Source: an uncultured Solobacterium sp. (GTDB taxonomy: Bacteria > Bacillota_I > Bacilli_A > Erysipelotrichales > Erysipelotrichaceae). Taken from it: a stretch of 5,132 nucleotides of DNA. The notes under the pieces were generated by a model, which saw nothing but the letters and a program-made list of their open reading frames with translations, was not told where the DNA came from and searched no databases. The stretch covers positions 1-5,132 of the forward strand of contig CAKMPP010000070.1 of the NCBI GenBank assembly GCA_927911475.1. The letters are read 5' to 3'. This document shows, piece after piece, positions 1-4,932 of this stretch. A program made the position numbers and the translations under genes. The stretch's first letter is position 1; each line of letters opens with the position of its first letter.

Positions 1-126
1 ATGTTTCTCTCCTAAGGCAACAGAAAGTGGAACTGCTAGTACATTCGCAACGACGCCATGATTATGTTTTGCGAGATCTTCATAAATATACTCTTTTTGA
101 TACTTCGAACATAAAATTGTTTTCAT
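1..126 (-). CDS. Unrecognised protein, N-terminal fragment (runs off the left edge)
   Basis: Reading leftward from the ATG at 126-124, 42 codons are open to the window edge. The protein begins MKTILCSKYQKEY and continues with a mixed acidic/basic stretch, then a hydrophobic segment (GVVANVLAVPLSVAL). I do not recognise the family. An in-frame TAA lies only a few codons upstream, and no other ATG, GTG or TTG start occurs in the 42 codons, so 126 is the only plausible start. No good Shine-Dalgarno sequence precedes it: the nearest AGGA-like bases are about 20 bases away, and a promoter-like pair ends 11 bases before the ATG. The gene is divergent from the one starting at 310. It could also be a chance open frame, since only 42 codons are visible. 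Confidence 0.5.
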   Translation of the reverse strand, partial: MKTILCSKYQKEYIYEDLAKHNHGVVANVLAVPLSVALGEKH

Positions 127-137
127 AGTTAGATTTT

Positions 138-165
138 ATCATAGGCAATCCTGCATATTTGTTAA
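138..165 (-). promoter_or_regulatory. Candidate promoter for the leftward gene
   Basis: On the minus strand, TTAACA (165-160) is followed after 16 bases by TATGAT (143-138). Both hexamers are one mismatch from the sigma-A consensus. Transcription would begin around 130, only a few bases before the ATG at 126, which implies a leaderless or nearly leaderless message. The assignment rests on sequence pattern only; AT-rich DNA produces such matches by chance. Confidence 0.4.
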
Positions 166-203
166 AATATCCTGTTTTATACAAAAAATTTGGACAATCT
201 TAC

Positions 204-243
204 TGGATTTTTCAAAATCTGCGTGCCTATAATTACATTGACA
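204..243 (+). promoter_or_regulatory. Candidate promoter region for the 310-1131 gene
   Basis: A perfect TATAAT lies at 228-233 with a weak -35 match (TGGATT, 204-209) 18 bases upstream. A perfect TTGACA lies just downstream at 238-243, but no convincing -10 sits at 16-18 bases from it (AACTAA at 261-266 is poor; TATAAA at 270-275 is too far). The TATAAT element is the better guess and would give a leader of about 70 bases. A small palindrome at 206-219 overlaps its -35 region. Confidence 0.4.
206..219. repeat. Short palindrome in the divergent promoter region
   Basis: GATTTT and AAAATC form a perfect six-base inverted repeat around a two-base centre (TC). It lies between the two divergent start codons and overlaps the possible -35 of the rightward promoter, as an operator would. 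It is short and AT-rich, so chance is a serious alternative. Confidence 0.3.
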
Positions 244-309
244 AACACTACATAAGCATCAACTAACAATATAAAACTTAATACAATTACTCGGAGGGAA
301 GTATTTATC

Positions 310-1131
310 ATGGCAATTTGTGCTATTCTAGGCCAGAAGCTAGACAGTAGGAAAGACGGAGATGACTGTCTATTTAACGGTTATTTAGAAGATTATCTCA
401 GCCTTAGGGAAAATGAGATTGAAGACAATTTAAAAGAAACATTTGAAAAAGTATTAGAGACAGATCCAGACGCAAAGATTTGTGTGGATTTGCATTGTGC
501 CGTCAACGTTGAAGCAATTAGTAACCAAATCATCCGCTATAAAGACATCTGCAAGCTTAACGGAAAACCGCTCGTAATTCCTTACATCTTGTATTTTCAA
601 CATGATGACGAAGATAGAGCTATCATCATCTATGATTGCAAGCAGTATGGATATATCTACGCAAAAGGACTTTACTACTGTATGACAGAACCAGATGGTG
701 AATTTATCGACTGTAAGAATGAGATTGTTGCGATTTCTTCCAAACAGGAAACAATCTTAAAAGTTCTTGATCAATTATTCACTGTGAAAGCAGGTTCTAT
801 TCAACGTAGCATTGACCATGAACTTTTCCACAATTATGAAGAGTTAAAGACTGCATCCAAAGATGCTGCGAATACATTAAAACTTGAAGCGACGGAAAAA
901 CTTCCTGCATTAGAAGATCGTACACACGCTATCTATCACTATGTAACAAACTGGTTCCTTTTAAAGAAGGTTCTCTATGTTCAATATATGGTAAATAAGA
1001 ATATCTTATCTAGCGTTCATGAAAATAATATTAAAAAACAGAGAAATCAAGCAAAGATGAATTCTGAAGAAATTGATATTCTCAGTTTCAGTGAAATGTG
1101 GAGATTACCTAAACAAGAACCTCTTGCATAA
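310..1131 (+). CDS. Unrecognised cytosolic protein with an HExxH motif
   Basis: This is a 273-residue protein of a family I do not recognise. The ATG at 310 follows a good Shine-Dalgarno (GGAGG, 293-297) at a rather long spacing of 12 bases, and no in-frame alternative start is nearby. There is no signal peptide or convincing membrane segment, so a cytosolic location is likely. All eight cysteines (4, 20, 58, 63, 81, 110, 124, 135) fall in the first half, which is rich in predicted beta strands around residues 85-125. The second half is helix-like and charged. Residues 170-174 read HELFH, in a context (SIDHELFHNY) that fits the zincin zinc-protease pattern; Glu202 (ALEDR), 28 residues on, could be a third ligand. 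This motif is the only functional clue and may be coincidental. The gene stands alone, with a terminator directly after it. Confidence 0.85.
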   Translation: MAICAILGQKLDSRKDGDDCLFNGYLEDYLSLRENEIEDNLKETFEKVLETDPDAKICVDLHCAVNVEAISNQIIRYKDICKLNGKPLVIPYILYFQHDDEDRAIIIYDCKQYGYIYAKGLYYCMTEPDGEFIDCKNEIVAISSKQETILKVLDQLFTVKAGSIQRSIDHELFHNYEELKTASKDAANTLKLEATEKLPALEDRTHAIYHYVTNWFLLKKVLYVQYMVNKNILSSVHENNIKKQRNQAKMNSEEIDILSFSEMWRLPKQEPLA

Positions 1132-1137
1132 ACACAT

Positions 1138-1162
1138 AACCTCGACTCTTCGTCGGGGTTTT
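1138..1162 (+). terminator. Intrinsic terminator after the 310-1131 gene
   Basis: AACCTCGAC (1138-1146) pairs with GTCGGGGTT (1152-1160), nine pairs including one G-U, across a five-base TCTTC loop. The TTTT run at 1159-1162 overlaps the end of the stem. It begins seven bases after the stop codon, so the upstream gene is probably transcribed alone. Confidence 0.75.
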
Positions 1163-1206
1163 CATTTACCATAAATATTGAATTTAATGCCTAATTACGC
1201 GATATA

Positions 1207-1232
1207 TGGTAACATTTTAAAGTAAAGAGGTG
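1207..1232 (+). promoter_or_regulatory. Possible extended -10 and RBS of the VanY-like gene
   Basis: TGGTAACAT (1207-1215) resembles an extended -10 (TGn followed by TAACAT). A TTGAAT at 1178-1183 with GATATA at 1201-1206, 17 bases apart, is an alternative pair. The ribosome binding site is clear: AAAGAGGTG at 1224-1232, four bases from the ATG at 1237, and it fixes the start. The RBS is secure and the promoter is tentative. Confidence 0.4.
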
Positions 1233-1236
1233 TTAT

Positions 1237-2022
1237 ATGACAAAGAAACTAGCTGTAGCAGCACTGCTCATGTTTCTGATTATCACTACTTTAATCGGTA
1301 GTACTTTAATCAAAAATGATTTCCTGAATCCAGAAAAAGAGCCAGTCGTTACTACAACAGAAGATAAAAAAGAAGAAGAGAAGAAGGAAACTCCTAAACC
1401 TGAAGTTGATCCAGAAACAGATACACGCTTCAGCGATACAAACAGTATCCTACTTCTTGTAAACAAAAAACATAAACTAGAAGAAACATATGTTCCATCT
1501 GACCTAACAACTGTCAATGTTAGTACAAACGGCACTGAGTGGACTTTACGCAAAGAAGCTGCCAAAGCTCTTGAAGACTTATTCAATGCTGCTAAAGAAG
1601 ATGGCATTACTTTGCGCCTAGGAAATGGATATCGTTCCGGTTCCTACCAGGGACAGTTATATCAATCCAGTGTTAATCGTATCGGTGAGACAAGCACAAA
1701 TAAGACCACCGCAAAAGCGGGCTATTCTGAACTACAGACCGGCTTAGCAGCAGCGATACTTGGTGCAGATACCACTACTGATTTCAATAACAGTTTTGCA
1801 AAATCCGACGAATATAAGTGGCTCCAAGAAAATGCATATAAATATGGTTTTATCTTACGCTACCCAGAAAACAAAGAATCTATTACTGGTTATACCTTTA
1901 TGCCATGGCATTATCGTTACGTTGGAAAAGATGTGGCTGAACAGATTCATGAAGTAGGTAACGATACAACATTCGAAGAATTCTTTGGTCTTAAAGGTGG
2001 AGACTACGATAAAGAAAGCTAA
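1237..2022 (+). CDS. VanY-like (peptidase M15B) membrane-anchored protein, probably catalytically inactive
   Basis: This 261-residue protein has the layout of a D-Ala-D-Ala carboxypeptidase of the VanY family. An N-terminal hydrophobic anchor (about residues 5-25) is followed by a Glu/Lys/Pro/Thr-rich linker (about 31-65) and an extracellular M15 domain (about 70-240). Diagnostic family stretches are NGYRSGSYQ (130-138), SELQTGLA (164-171), EYKWLQENAYKYGFILRYP (192-210), ITGY (216-219) and PWHYRYVG (223-230). The family normally has SEHQTGLAxD, whose His and Asp bind zinc, and ExWH, whose Glu is catalytic and whose His is the third zinc ligand. Here these positions are Leu166, Ala173 and Met222; only His225 remains. 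The fold therefore looks kept but zinc binding and catalysis should be lost. A peptidoglycan-binding or regulatory role is an inference. It has its own RBS and shares a terminator with the convergent queT. Confidence 0.9.
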   Translation: MTKKLAVAALLMFLIITTLIGSTLIKNDFLNPEKEPVVTTTEDKKEEEKKETPKPEVDPETDTRFSDTNSILLLVNKKHKLEETYVPSDLTTVNVSTNGTEWTLRKEAAKALEDLFNAAKEDGITLRLGNGYRSGSYQGQLYQSSVNRIGETSTNKTTAKAGYSELQTGLAAAILGADTTTDFNNSFAKSDEYKWLQENAYKYGFILRYPENKESITGYTFMPWHYRYVGKDVAEQIHEVGNDTTFEEFFGLKGGDYDKES

Positions 2023-2046
2023 AAAACACAATAAATCCTAAAAGTA

Positions 2047-2076
2047 AAAAAATCCCGTACGGCAATGGGATTTTTT
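2047..2076. terminator. Bidirectional terminator between convergent genes
   Basis: Twelve pairs form between 2047-2058 and 2065-2076 (A-run, TCCCGT on one side; ATGGGA, T-run on the other), including one G-U pair, around a six-base loop. The A-run on one side and the T-run on the other give a T-tract on both strands. It lies 25 bases after the stop of the VanY-like gene and 6 bases beyond the stop of queT, so it can end both transcripts. Confidence 0.85.
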
Positions 2077-2081
2077 AATGT

Positions 2082-2588
2082 TTATTCTACGAATAACTTT
2101 GTTTTATCTAATGCTTTGACTAGGAAGTAACCAATAACTACTGAGATTAATTCTCCAATTGCAACGAATGAACCATTGATTAATGTTCCTAATACAATTT
2201 CATTTGGCATAAATAGGTATGCAAGTTCTGCACCTACGAAGAAGAAGTTAAAGATTACAGGCATTAAGCAGGCAAGTACTGGAATCCCATTTACTTTCTT
2301 ATCTTTTAATACCCATGTGCAGTAAGCTGCACCGAATGTTGCGATTGTTCCAATAATTGCATCTAGGAATCCAGTTTGATTAACTCCTAACATCGCACCA
2401 ATTAGATTTGTTAAAAAACAACCTAGTGTTACACCCCAGATAGATGGTTTGTAAATTAATGGAAGTAGTGTTAAAGCTTCTGCGATTCTAACTTGTACAT
2501 TACCGTATGAAAACGGTGCTAGTACTAATGATACGACAGTATAGATTGCCGCAATCATCCCAACCCTAGTTAAGGTTTTCATGTTCAT
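2082..2588 (-). CDS. queT: QueT family ECF transporter S component (queuosine precursor uptake)
   Basis: This 168-residue, very hydrophobic protein has about five to six membrane segments (roughly 9-28, 38-58, 68-93, 101-124, 130-160). It carries the QueT-family signature: an N-terminal TRVGMIAAIYTVVSL helix, then LAPFSYGNVQVRIAEALTLLP at 23-43, and a C-terminal GELISVVIGYFLV. The family gives substrate specificity to an energy-coupling factor transporter that imports queuine or preQ0/preQ1-type precursors of the tRNA base queuosine. The shared EcfA/EcfT module is not in this window, as is usual for group II ECF systems. The length is normal for the family. The start at 2588 follows AAGGAG at 2605-2600 with an 11-base gap; Met3 is a less likely alternative. 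The leader contains a candidate preQ1 riboswitch, which independently supports the substrate assignment. Confidence 0.9.
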   Translation of the reverse strand: MNMKTLTRVGMIAAIYTVVSLVLAPFSYGNVQVRIAEALTLLPLIYKPSIWGVTLGCFLTNLIGAMLGVNQTGFLDAIIGTIATFGAAYCTWVLKDKKVNGIPVLACLMPVIFNFFFVGAELAYLFMPNEIVLGTLINGSFVAIGELISVVIGYFLVKALDKTKLFVE

Positions 2589-2599
2589 AAAAATATCAT

Positions 2600-2639
2600 C
2601 TCCTTATTTTCATTTAACGTCAGGTAGCCGCTACTGACG
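2600..2639 (-). promoter_or_regulatory. Candidate class I preQ1 riboswitch controlling queT
   Basis: On the minus strand CGTCAG (2639-2634) and CTGACG (2623-2618) form a six-pair stem closing a ten-base loop, UAGCGGCUAC. An A-rich tail follows and runs into the Shine-Dalgarno (UAAGGAG, 2606-2600). From memory, the Thermoanaerobacter tengcongensis (Tte) preQ1-I aptamer has the same architecture: a ten-base loop starting with U and ending with C, then an A-rich tail ending in CAAGG. In this alignment loop U 2633 and C 2624 match the ligand-contacting U6 and C15. Loop C 2630 and G 2628 could pair with tail G 2603 or 2602 and U 2606 to form the pseudoknot that hides the SD. An alternative fold (GTAG/CTAC extending the stem with a bulged C) exists. 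The match is by eye. Confidence 0.6.
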
Positions 2640-2658
2640 GGATAGTGTCCGGTTATTT

Positions 2659-2686
2659 ATTTTACGCTATTCTTTCACTTCGTCAA
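2659..2686 (-). promoter_or_regulatory. Sigma-A type promoter of queT
   Basis: TTGACG (2686-2681) and TAAAAT (2664-2659) are separated by 16 bases on the minus strand; each differs from consensus at one base. The predicted start near 2652 is about a dozen bases before the candidate riboswitch stem, leaving a compact leader of about 64 bases. Confidence 0.75.
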
Positions 2687-2741
2687 TAAGAAACGTATAT
2701 TATCGTTTTAATTGAATGTTCAAATAGATGATTTCTTAAAT

Positions 2742-2750
2742 TGTGGATAA
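2742..2750 (-). other. Isolated perfect DnaA-box sequence
   Basis: The minus strand reads TTATCCACA, the canonical DnaA 9-mer, about 55 bases upstream of the queT promoter. I saw no second box beside it and no dnaA or dnaN gene, so it is not an origin. It may be chance or a lone regulatory or titration site. Confidence 0.3.
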
Positions 2751-2795
2751 AATATACTTCCTTGTTTTTGGTCTTGTTTTAAGTGCCTCCAATTG

Positions 2796-2822
2796 AAAAG
2801 ATACTATTATCTTTGATAGTAT
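2796..2822 (-). terminator. Weak candidate terminator after the Nudix gene
   Basis: On the minus strand ATACTAT (2822-2816) and ATAGTAT (2807-2801) form a seven-pair stem around an eight-base loop, followed by CTTTT. A 1x1 mismatch and a further GAAA/TTTC pairing could lengthen it. The stem contains only two G-C pairs, so termination may be inefficient, and read-through would enter the queT leader. It lies about 20 bases past the stop of the Nudix gene. Confidence 0.4.
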
Positions 2823-2843
2823 ATTTCCCATGCGTGCATGAAT

Positions 2844-3413
2844 TTAGAAATCCCAAGTACTTTCTGCACTTCCTTTTATATTTTTTCCTCTGTTTTTAAG
2901 TTCCTTTATTAGCATTGCCATGGATACAGTTTTCGCATCAGGAATTTTTCCTTCCATGATTAAGTTAACTAATTCCTCTAAGCGATATTGATAGATTTGA
3001 ATCTCTTCATCTTCATCCAAACTCTGACCAACGTACTGATCCACCTTTGCATAATAGAGGTCAATCACTTCCGTATCATATGCAGGTGTTGGGTAGATTT
3101 TACCCATATATACCCAGTCTTTCCCTGTATATCCAGTTTCTTCTTGAATCTCTCTTTTCGCAGTAGTAAGTGAATCTTCTCCGTGTTCTTTCTTTCCAGC
3201 TGGAAATTCTAGGGTTTCTTCTTGTTGGGCATATCTCCATTGTTTGACGAAGAAGAACTTGCCATCTTCATCTTCCAGAGCGATACCAACACCTCCAATG
3301 TGCTGGACTACTTCCCTCTCTACCGTTAGATTTTCTTCTGTTTCAATTGTGTCTTTATATACGTGTAAAATTTTTCCTTCGAAGATCTCTTCTCTTGTCA
3401 GTAGTCTATCCAT
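2844..3413 (-). CDS. nudF: Nudix hydrolase, probable ADP-ribose pyrophosphatase
   Basis: This 189-residue cytosolic enzyme is expected to hydrolyse ADP-ribose to AMP and ribose 5-phosphate. The Nudix box matches GX5EX7REUXEEXGU in full: Gly73, Glu79, then REIQEETGY at 87-95, supplying the Mg-binding glutamates. Prolines at 108 and 110, about 15 residues past the box (YPTPAYDTE), fit the proline feature of ADP-ribose pyrophosphatases. The N-terminal beta region (FEGKILHVYKDTIE), the TLEFPAGK segment before the box and LDEDEEIQIYQ after it are also typical. I chose the ATG at 3413. The frame stays open to 3509, but the added residues (ISFQYLLYFINSS and onward) are unlike the family. The ATG at 3425 is only one base from the GGAG and so too close, whereas 3413 is 13 bases from it. 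Substrate choice among nucleoside diphosphate sugars is inferred, so the symbol is tentative. Confidence 0.88.
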   Translation of the reverse strand: MDRLLTREEIFEGKILHVYKDTIETEENLTVEREVVQHIGGVGIALEDEDGKFFFVKQWRYAQQEETLEFPAGKKEHGEDSLTTAKREIQEETGYTGKDWVYMGKIYPTPAYDTEVIDLYYAKVDQYVGQSLDEDEEIQIYQYRLEELVNLIMEGKIPDAKTVSMAMLIKELKNRGKNIKGSAESTWDF

Positions 3414-3600
3414 AATAATGTTCATTCTCCATGCGGATATCATACACCAGATGAATTTGAAATATCGTGAAGAATTGATGAAATACAACAGATATTGAAA
3501 CGATATCATTTATACTTTTTCTTATGTATTTCTCATAAATGTACATGCATGCATATTTATATTTAATTATTTTATCATGCATTATGAAAATATTTCCTAT

Positions 3601-3630
3601 TGAAAATGATATTTTATTACATGATTTTCA
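3601..3630. repeat. Imperfect inverted repeat upstream of phnD
   Basis: Arms TGAAAATGAT and ATGATTTTCA match over nine of ten positions across a ten-base centre. It sits about 85 bases upstream of the phnD -10 box. It could be a regulator site, but its base composition makes chance similarity likely. Confidence 0.25.
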
Positions 3631-3691
3631 GTATATTCTTTCTCATATCGCTATCTATGTAAATAAAATATAAAGATTTTATCTTTTTATG

Positions 3692-3741
3692 GGTTCATGT
3701 TTTCTATTTTGTTCTATAATTAATATGTTCTATATGGGAGG
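3692..3741 (+). promoter_or_regulatory. phnD promoter and ribosome binding site
   Basis: A perfect TATAAT lies at 3715-3720. The -35 is poor: GGTTCA at 3692-3697 with a 17-base gap, or TTCATG at 3694-3699 with 15, which suggests an activator may be needed. The RBS GGGAGG (3736-3741) is strong and six bases from the ATG, and it fixes the phnD start. The leader would be only about 20 bases, leaving no room for a riboswitch. Confidence 0.5.
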
Positions 3742-3747
3742 AAAACT

Positions 3748-4824
3748 ATGAACATCAAGAAAGCATTGGCTTCAGTTTTGACACTTGCTTTATTAGCAGG
3801 TTGTACAGGCGGTAACTCAACAGCTTCAAACACTACAGCATCAACAAATGATAATGGTCGTAAGCAACCTGCAGAAACAGGTTCTAAAGATATCGACACA
3901 TTAAAGTTCCAATTTGTTCCATCTAGACCAGTTGATGAAATTAAGGCAACAACAGAAGGCCTAGATCAATTAGTCATCGAAGCAATGAAGAAGAGAGGAT
4001 ACAACATTAAGAATGTTGAAATCTCTGTCAGTGATTCTTATGAAGCCGCTGGTGAGGCTTTATCTGCTGGTTCAGTTGACGTTGCTTGGTTACCAGGTGG
4101 CACTTACGCATTATACTCAAATGAATCAGACGTTATCTTAACAGCTACACGTAAAGGTTTATCTAACGATTCCGAAAAACCATCCGAATGGAATGGCGAT
4201 GCACATATGACGGTGAATAAGGATACTCCAGTTACATATTACAAAGGCTTAATCTATGCAGGACCATCCGAATATGGTCAAGAACTTGCTAAGAAAGTCA
4301 ATGCTGGTGAAGCATTAACTTGGGAAGACTTAAATAAGGCTAAGTGGGCAGTTAGAGACGTTACAAGTTCTGCTGGTTATATCTATCCTACAATGTGGTT
4401 AATGGACAACTACGAAGGTAAGTCCATTAGTGATTTAGCTAACGTTACAACATTAGACTACGCTGGTGAATTCATGCAGGCTGCTGCTGGACAGATTGAC
4501 GTTATTGTATGTTACGCTGATGGTCGTCAAGACTATGCAAAACAATGGCAAGAAGAATGGGGTCGCAAGGATTCTATTTGGAATGAATTGAATGTTATTG
4601 GTGTTACAAAGAATATCTATAACGATACAGTATCTGTAACAATGGCTAAGGAAGACATCTATAATAAGGAATTCATTGAAGCAATGCAGGATTCCCTCAT
4701 CGAAATCGCAAATACAGATGCAGGCAAGAAGATCTTCGGCATCTACAAGCATACAGGTTATGCTAAGGCTGAAGATTCCGATTACGATGGAGCTCGTCAG
4801 GCTTTATCTGTAATTGAAAAATAA
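3748..4824 (+). CDS. phnD: PhnD-type phosphonate/phosphite ABC transporter substrate-binding lipoprotein
   Basis: This 358-residue secreted lipoprotein has a classic lipoprotein signal (positively charged MNIKK, a hydrophobic core, lipobox LLAGC with the lipidated cysteine at 19). A Ser/Thr/Asn-rich linker to about residue 50 precedes a periplasmic-binding-type domain. Family marks are LKFQFVPSRPVDE (52-64), SVDVAWLPGGTYAL (109-122), VRDVTSSAGYIYPTMWL (202-218; the SSxGY segment lines the anion site in PhnD proteins), GQIDVIVCYADG (248-259) and the C-terminal GYAKAEDSDYDGAR (337-350). It should capture phosphonate, phosphite or a related oxyanion outside the membrane and deliver it to a PhnC/PhnE transporter. 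phnC begins about 110 bases downstream on the same strand, behind a terminator. The exact ligand cannot be read from sequence. Length and motifs look intact. Confidence 0.9.
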   Translation: MNIKKALASVLTLALLAGCTGGNSTASNTTASTNDNGRKQPAETGSKDIDTLKFQFVPSRPVDEIKATTEGLDQLVIEAMKKRGYNIKNVEISVSDSYEAAGEALSAGSVDVAWLPGGTYALYSNESDVILTATRKGLSNDSEKPSEWNGDAHMTVNKDTPVTYYKGLIYAGPSEYGQELAKKVNAGEALTWEDLNKAKWAVRDVTSSAGYIYPTMWLMDNYEGKSISDLANVTTLDYAGEFMQAAAGQIDVIVCYADGRQDYAKQWQEEWGRKDSIWNELNVIGVTKNIYNDTVSVTMAKEDIYNKEFIEAMQDSLIEIANTDAGKKIFGIYKHTGYAKAEDSDYDGARQALSVIEK

Positions 4825-4840
4825 GATACATAAATTTATG

Positions 4841-4880
4841 TGGGCGATATTCAAAATATCGCCCATTTTATTTGATTTTT
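4841..4880 (+). terminator. Strong terminator between phnD and phnC
   Basis: TGGGCGATATT (4841-4851) and AATATCGCCCA (4855-4865) form a perfect 11-pair stem with a CAA loop, followed by TTTTATTTGATTTTT. It follows the phnD stop by 16 bases. Partial read-through would yield more binding protein than transporter, a common arrangement; alternatively phnC has its own promoter. Confidence 0.85.
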
Positions 4881-4921
4881 AATGTATGATTATTGCGTAA
4901 ATAATGAATACATATAGTGAT

Positions 4922-4925
4922 GGAG
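4922..4925 (+). promoter_or_regulatory. Ribosome binding site fixing the phnC start
   Basis: GGAG lies seven bases before the ATG at 4933. This spacing supports 4933 as the native phnC start even though the frame breaks right after the second codon. No convincing promoter is seen in 4880-4920; TTGCGT (4893-4898) with TATAGT (4914-4919) is weak, with a 15-base spacer. Confidence 0.6.
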
Positions 4926-4932
4926 AATAGAC

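Larger units (their letters stand above)
3414..3747. other. AT-rich divergent spacer between the Nudix gene and phnD
   Basis: About 330 very AT-rich bases hold no gene I can support. Near the right end is the phnD promoter and RBS. Other structure is minor: a self-complementary ATGCATGCAT at 3545-3554, and an imperfect ten-base inverted repeat (TGAAAATGAT at 3601-3610 against ATGATTTTCA at 3621-3630, one mismatch). No convincing sigma-A promoter for the Nudix gene is visible, although GGAG lies at its 5' end. The open frame extending the Nudix gene to 3509 falls here and is judged non-coding. Confidence 0.5.

Noticed and set aside
238..243. Perfect TTGACA as the -35 of the 310-1131 gene
   Set aside because: No acceptable -10 lies 16-18 bases downstream, so the TATAAT at 228-233 is the better candidate.
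1233..1607. Long minus-strand open frame with a serine-rich product opposite the VanY-like gene
   Set aside because: It lies fully antisense to a gene with clear family motifs and its low-complexity Ser/Val-rich product mirrors the Glu/Lys/Thr-rich linker codons.
2600..2640. preQ1 class II or class III riboswitch before queT
   Set aside because: The leader is too short and lacks the additional stem arrangement of those classes; the ten-base loop plus A-rich tail fits class I better.
2829..2840. CATGCGTGCATG palindrome and the similar ATGCATGCAT at 3545-3554 as paired recombination sites
   Set aside because: They are short, simple-sequence matches with no shared flanks and no recombinase gene nearby; chance is sufficient.
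2988..3498. Two plus-strand open frames opposite the Nudix gene
   Set aside because: Both are shadows of the Nudix coding sequence, with no RBS and no domain-like product.
3414..3509. N-terminal extension of the Nudix gene to the ATG at 3509
   Set aside because: The extra 32 residues do not resemble the family, have no good RBS, and the protein starting at 3413 has normal length and a family-like beginning.
4453..4752. Minus-strand open frame opposite phnD
   Set aside because: It is antisense to strongly conserved PhnD segments, and no RBS or recognisable domain was seen.
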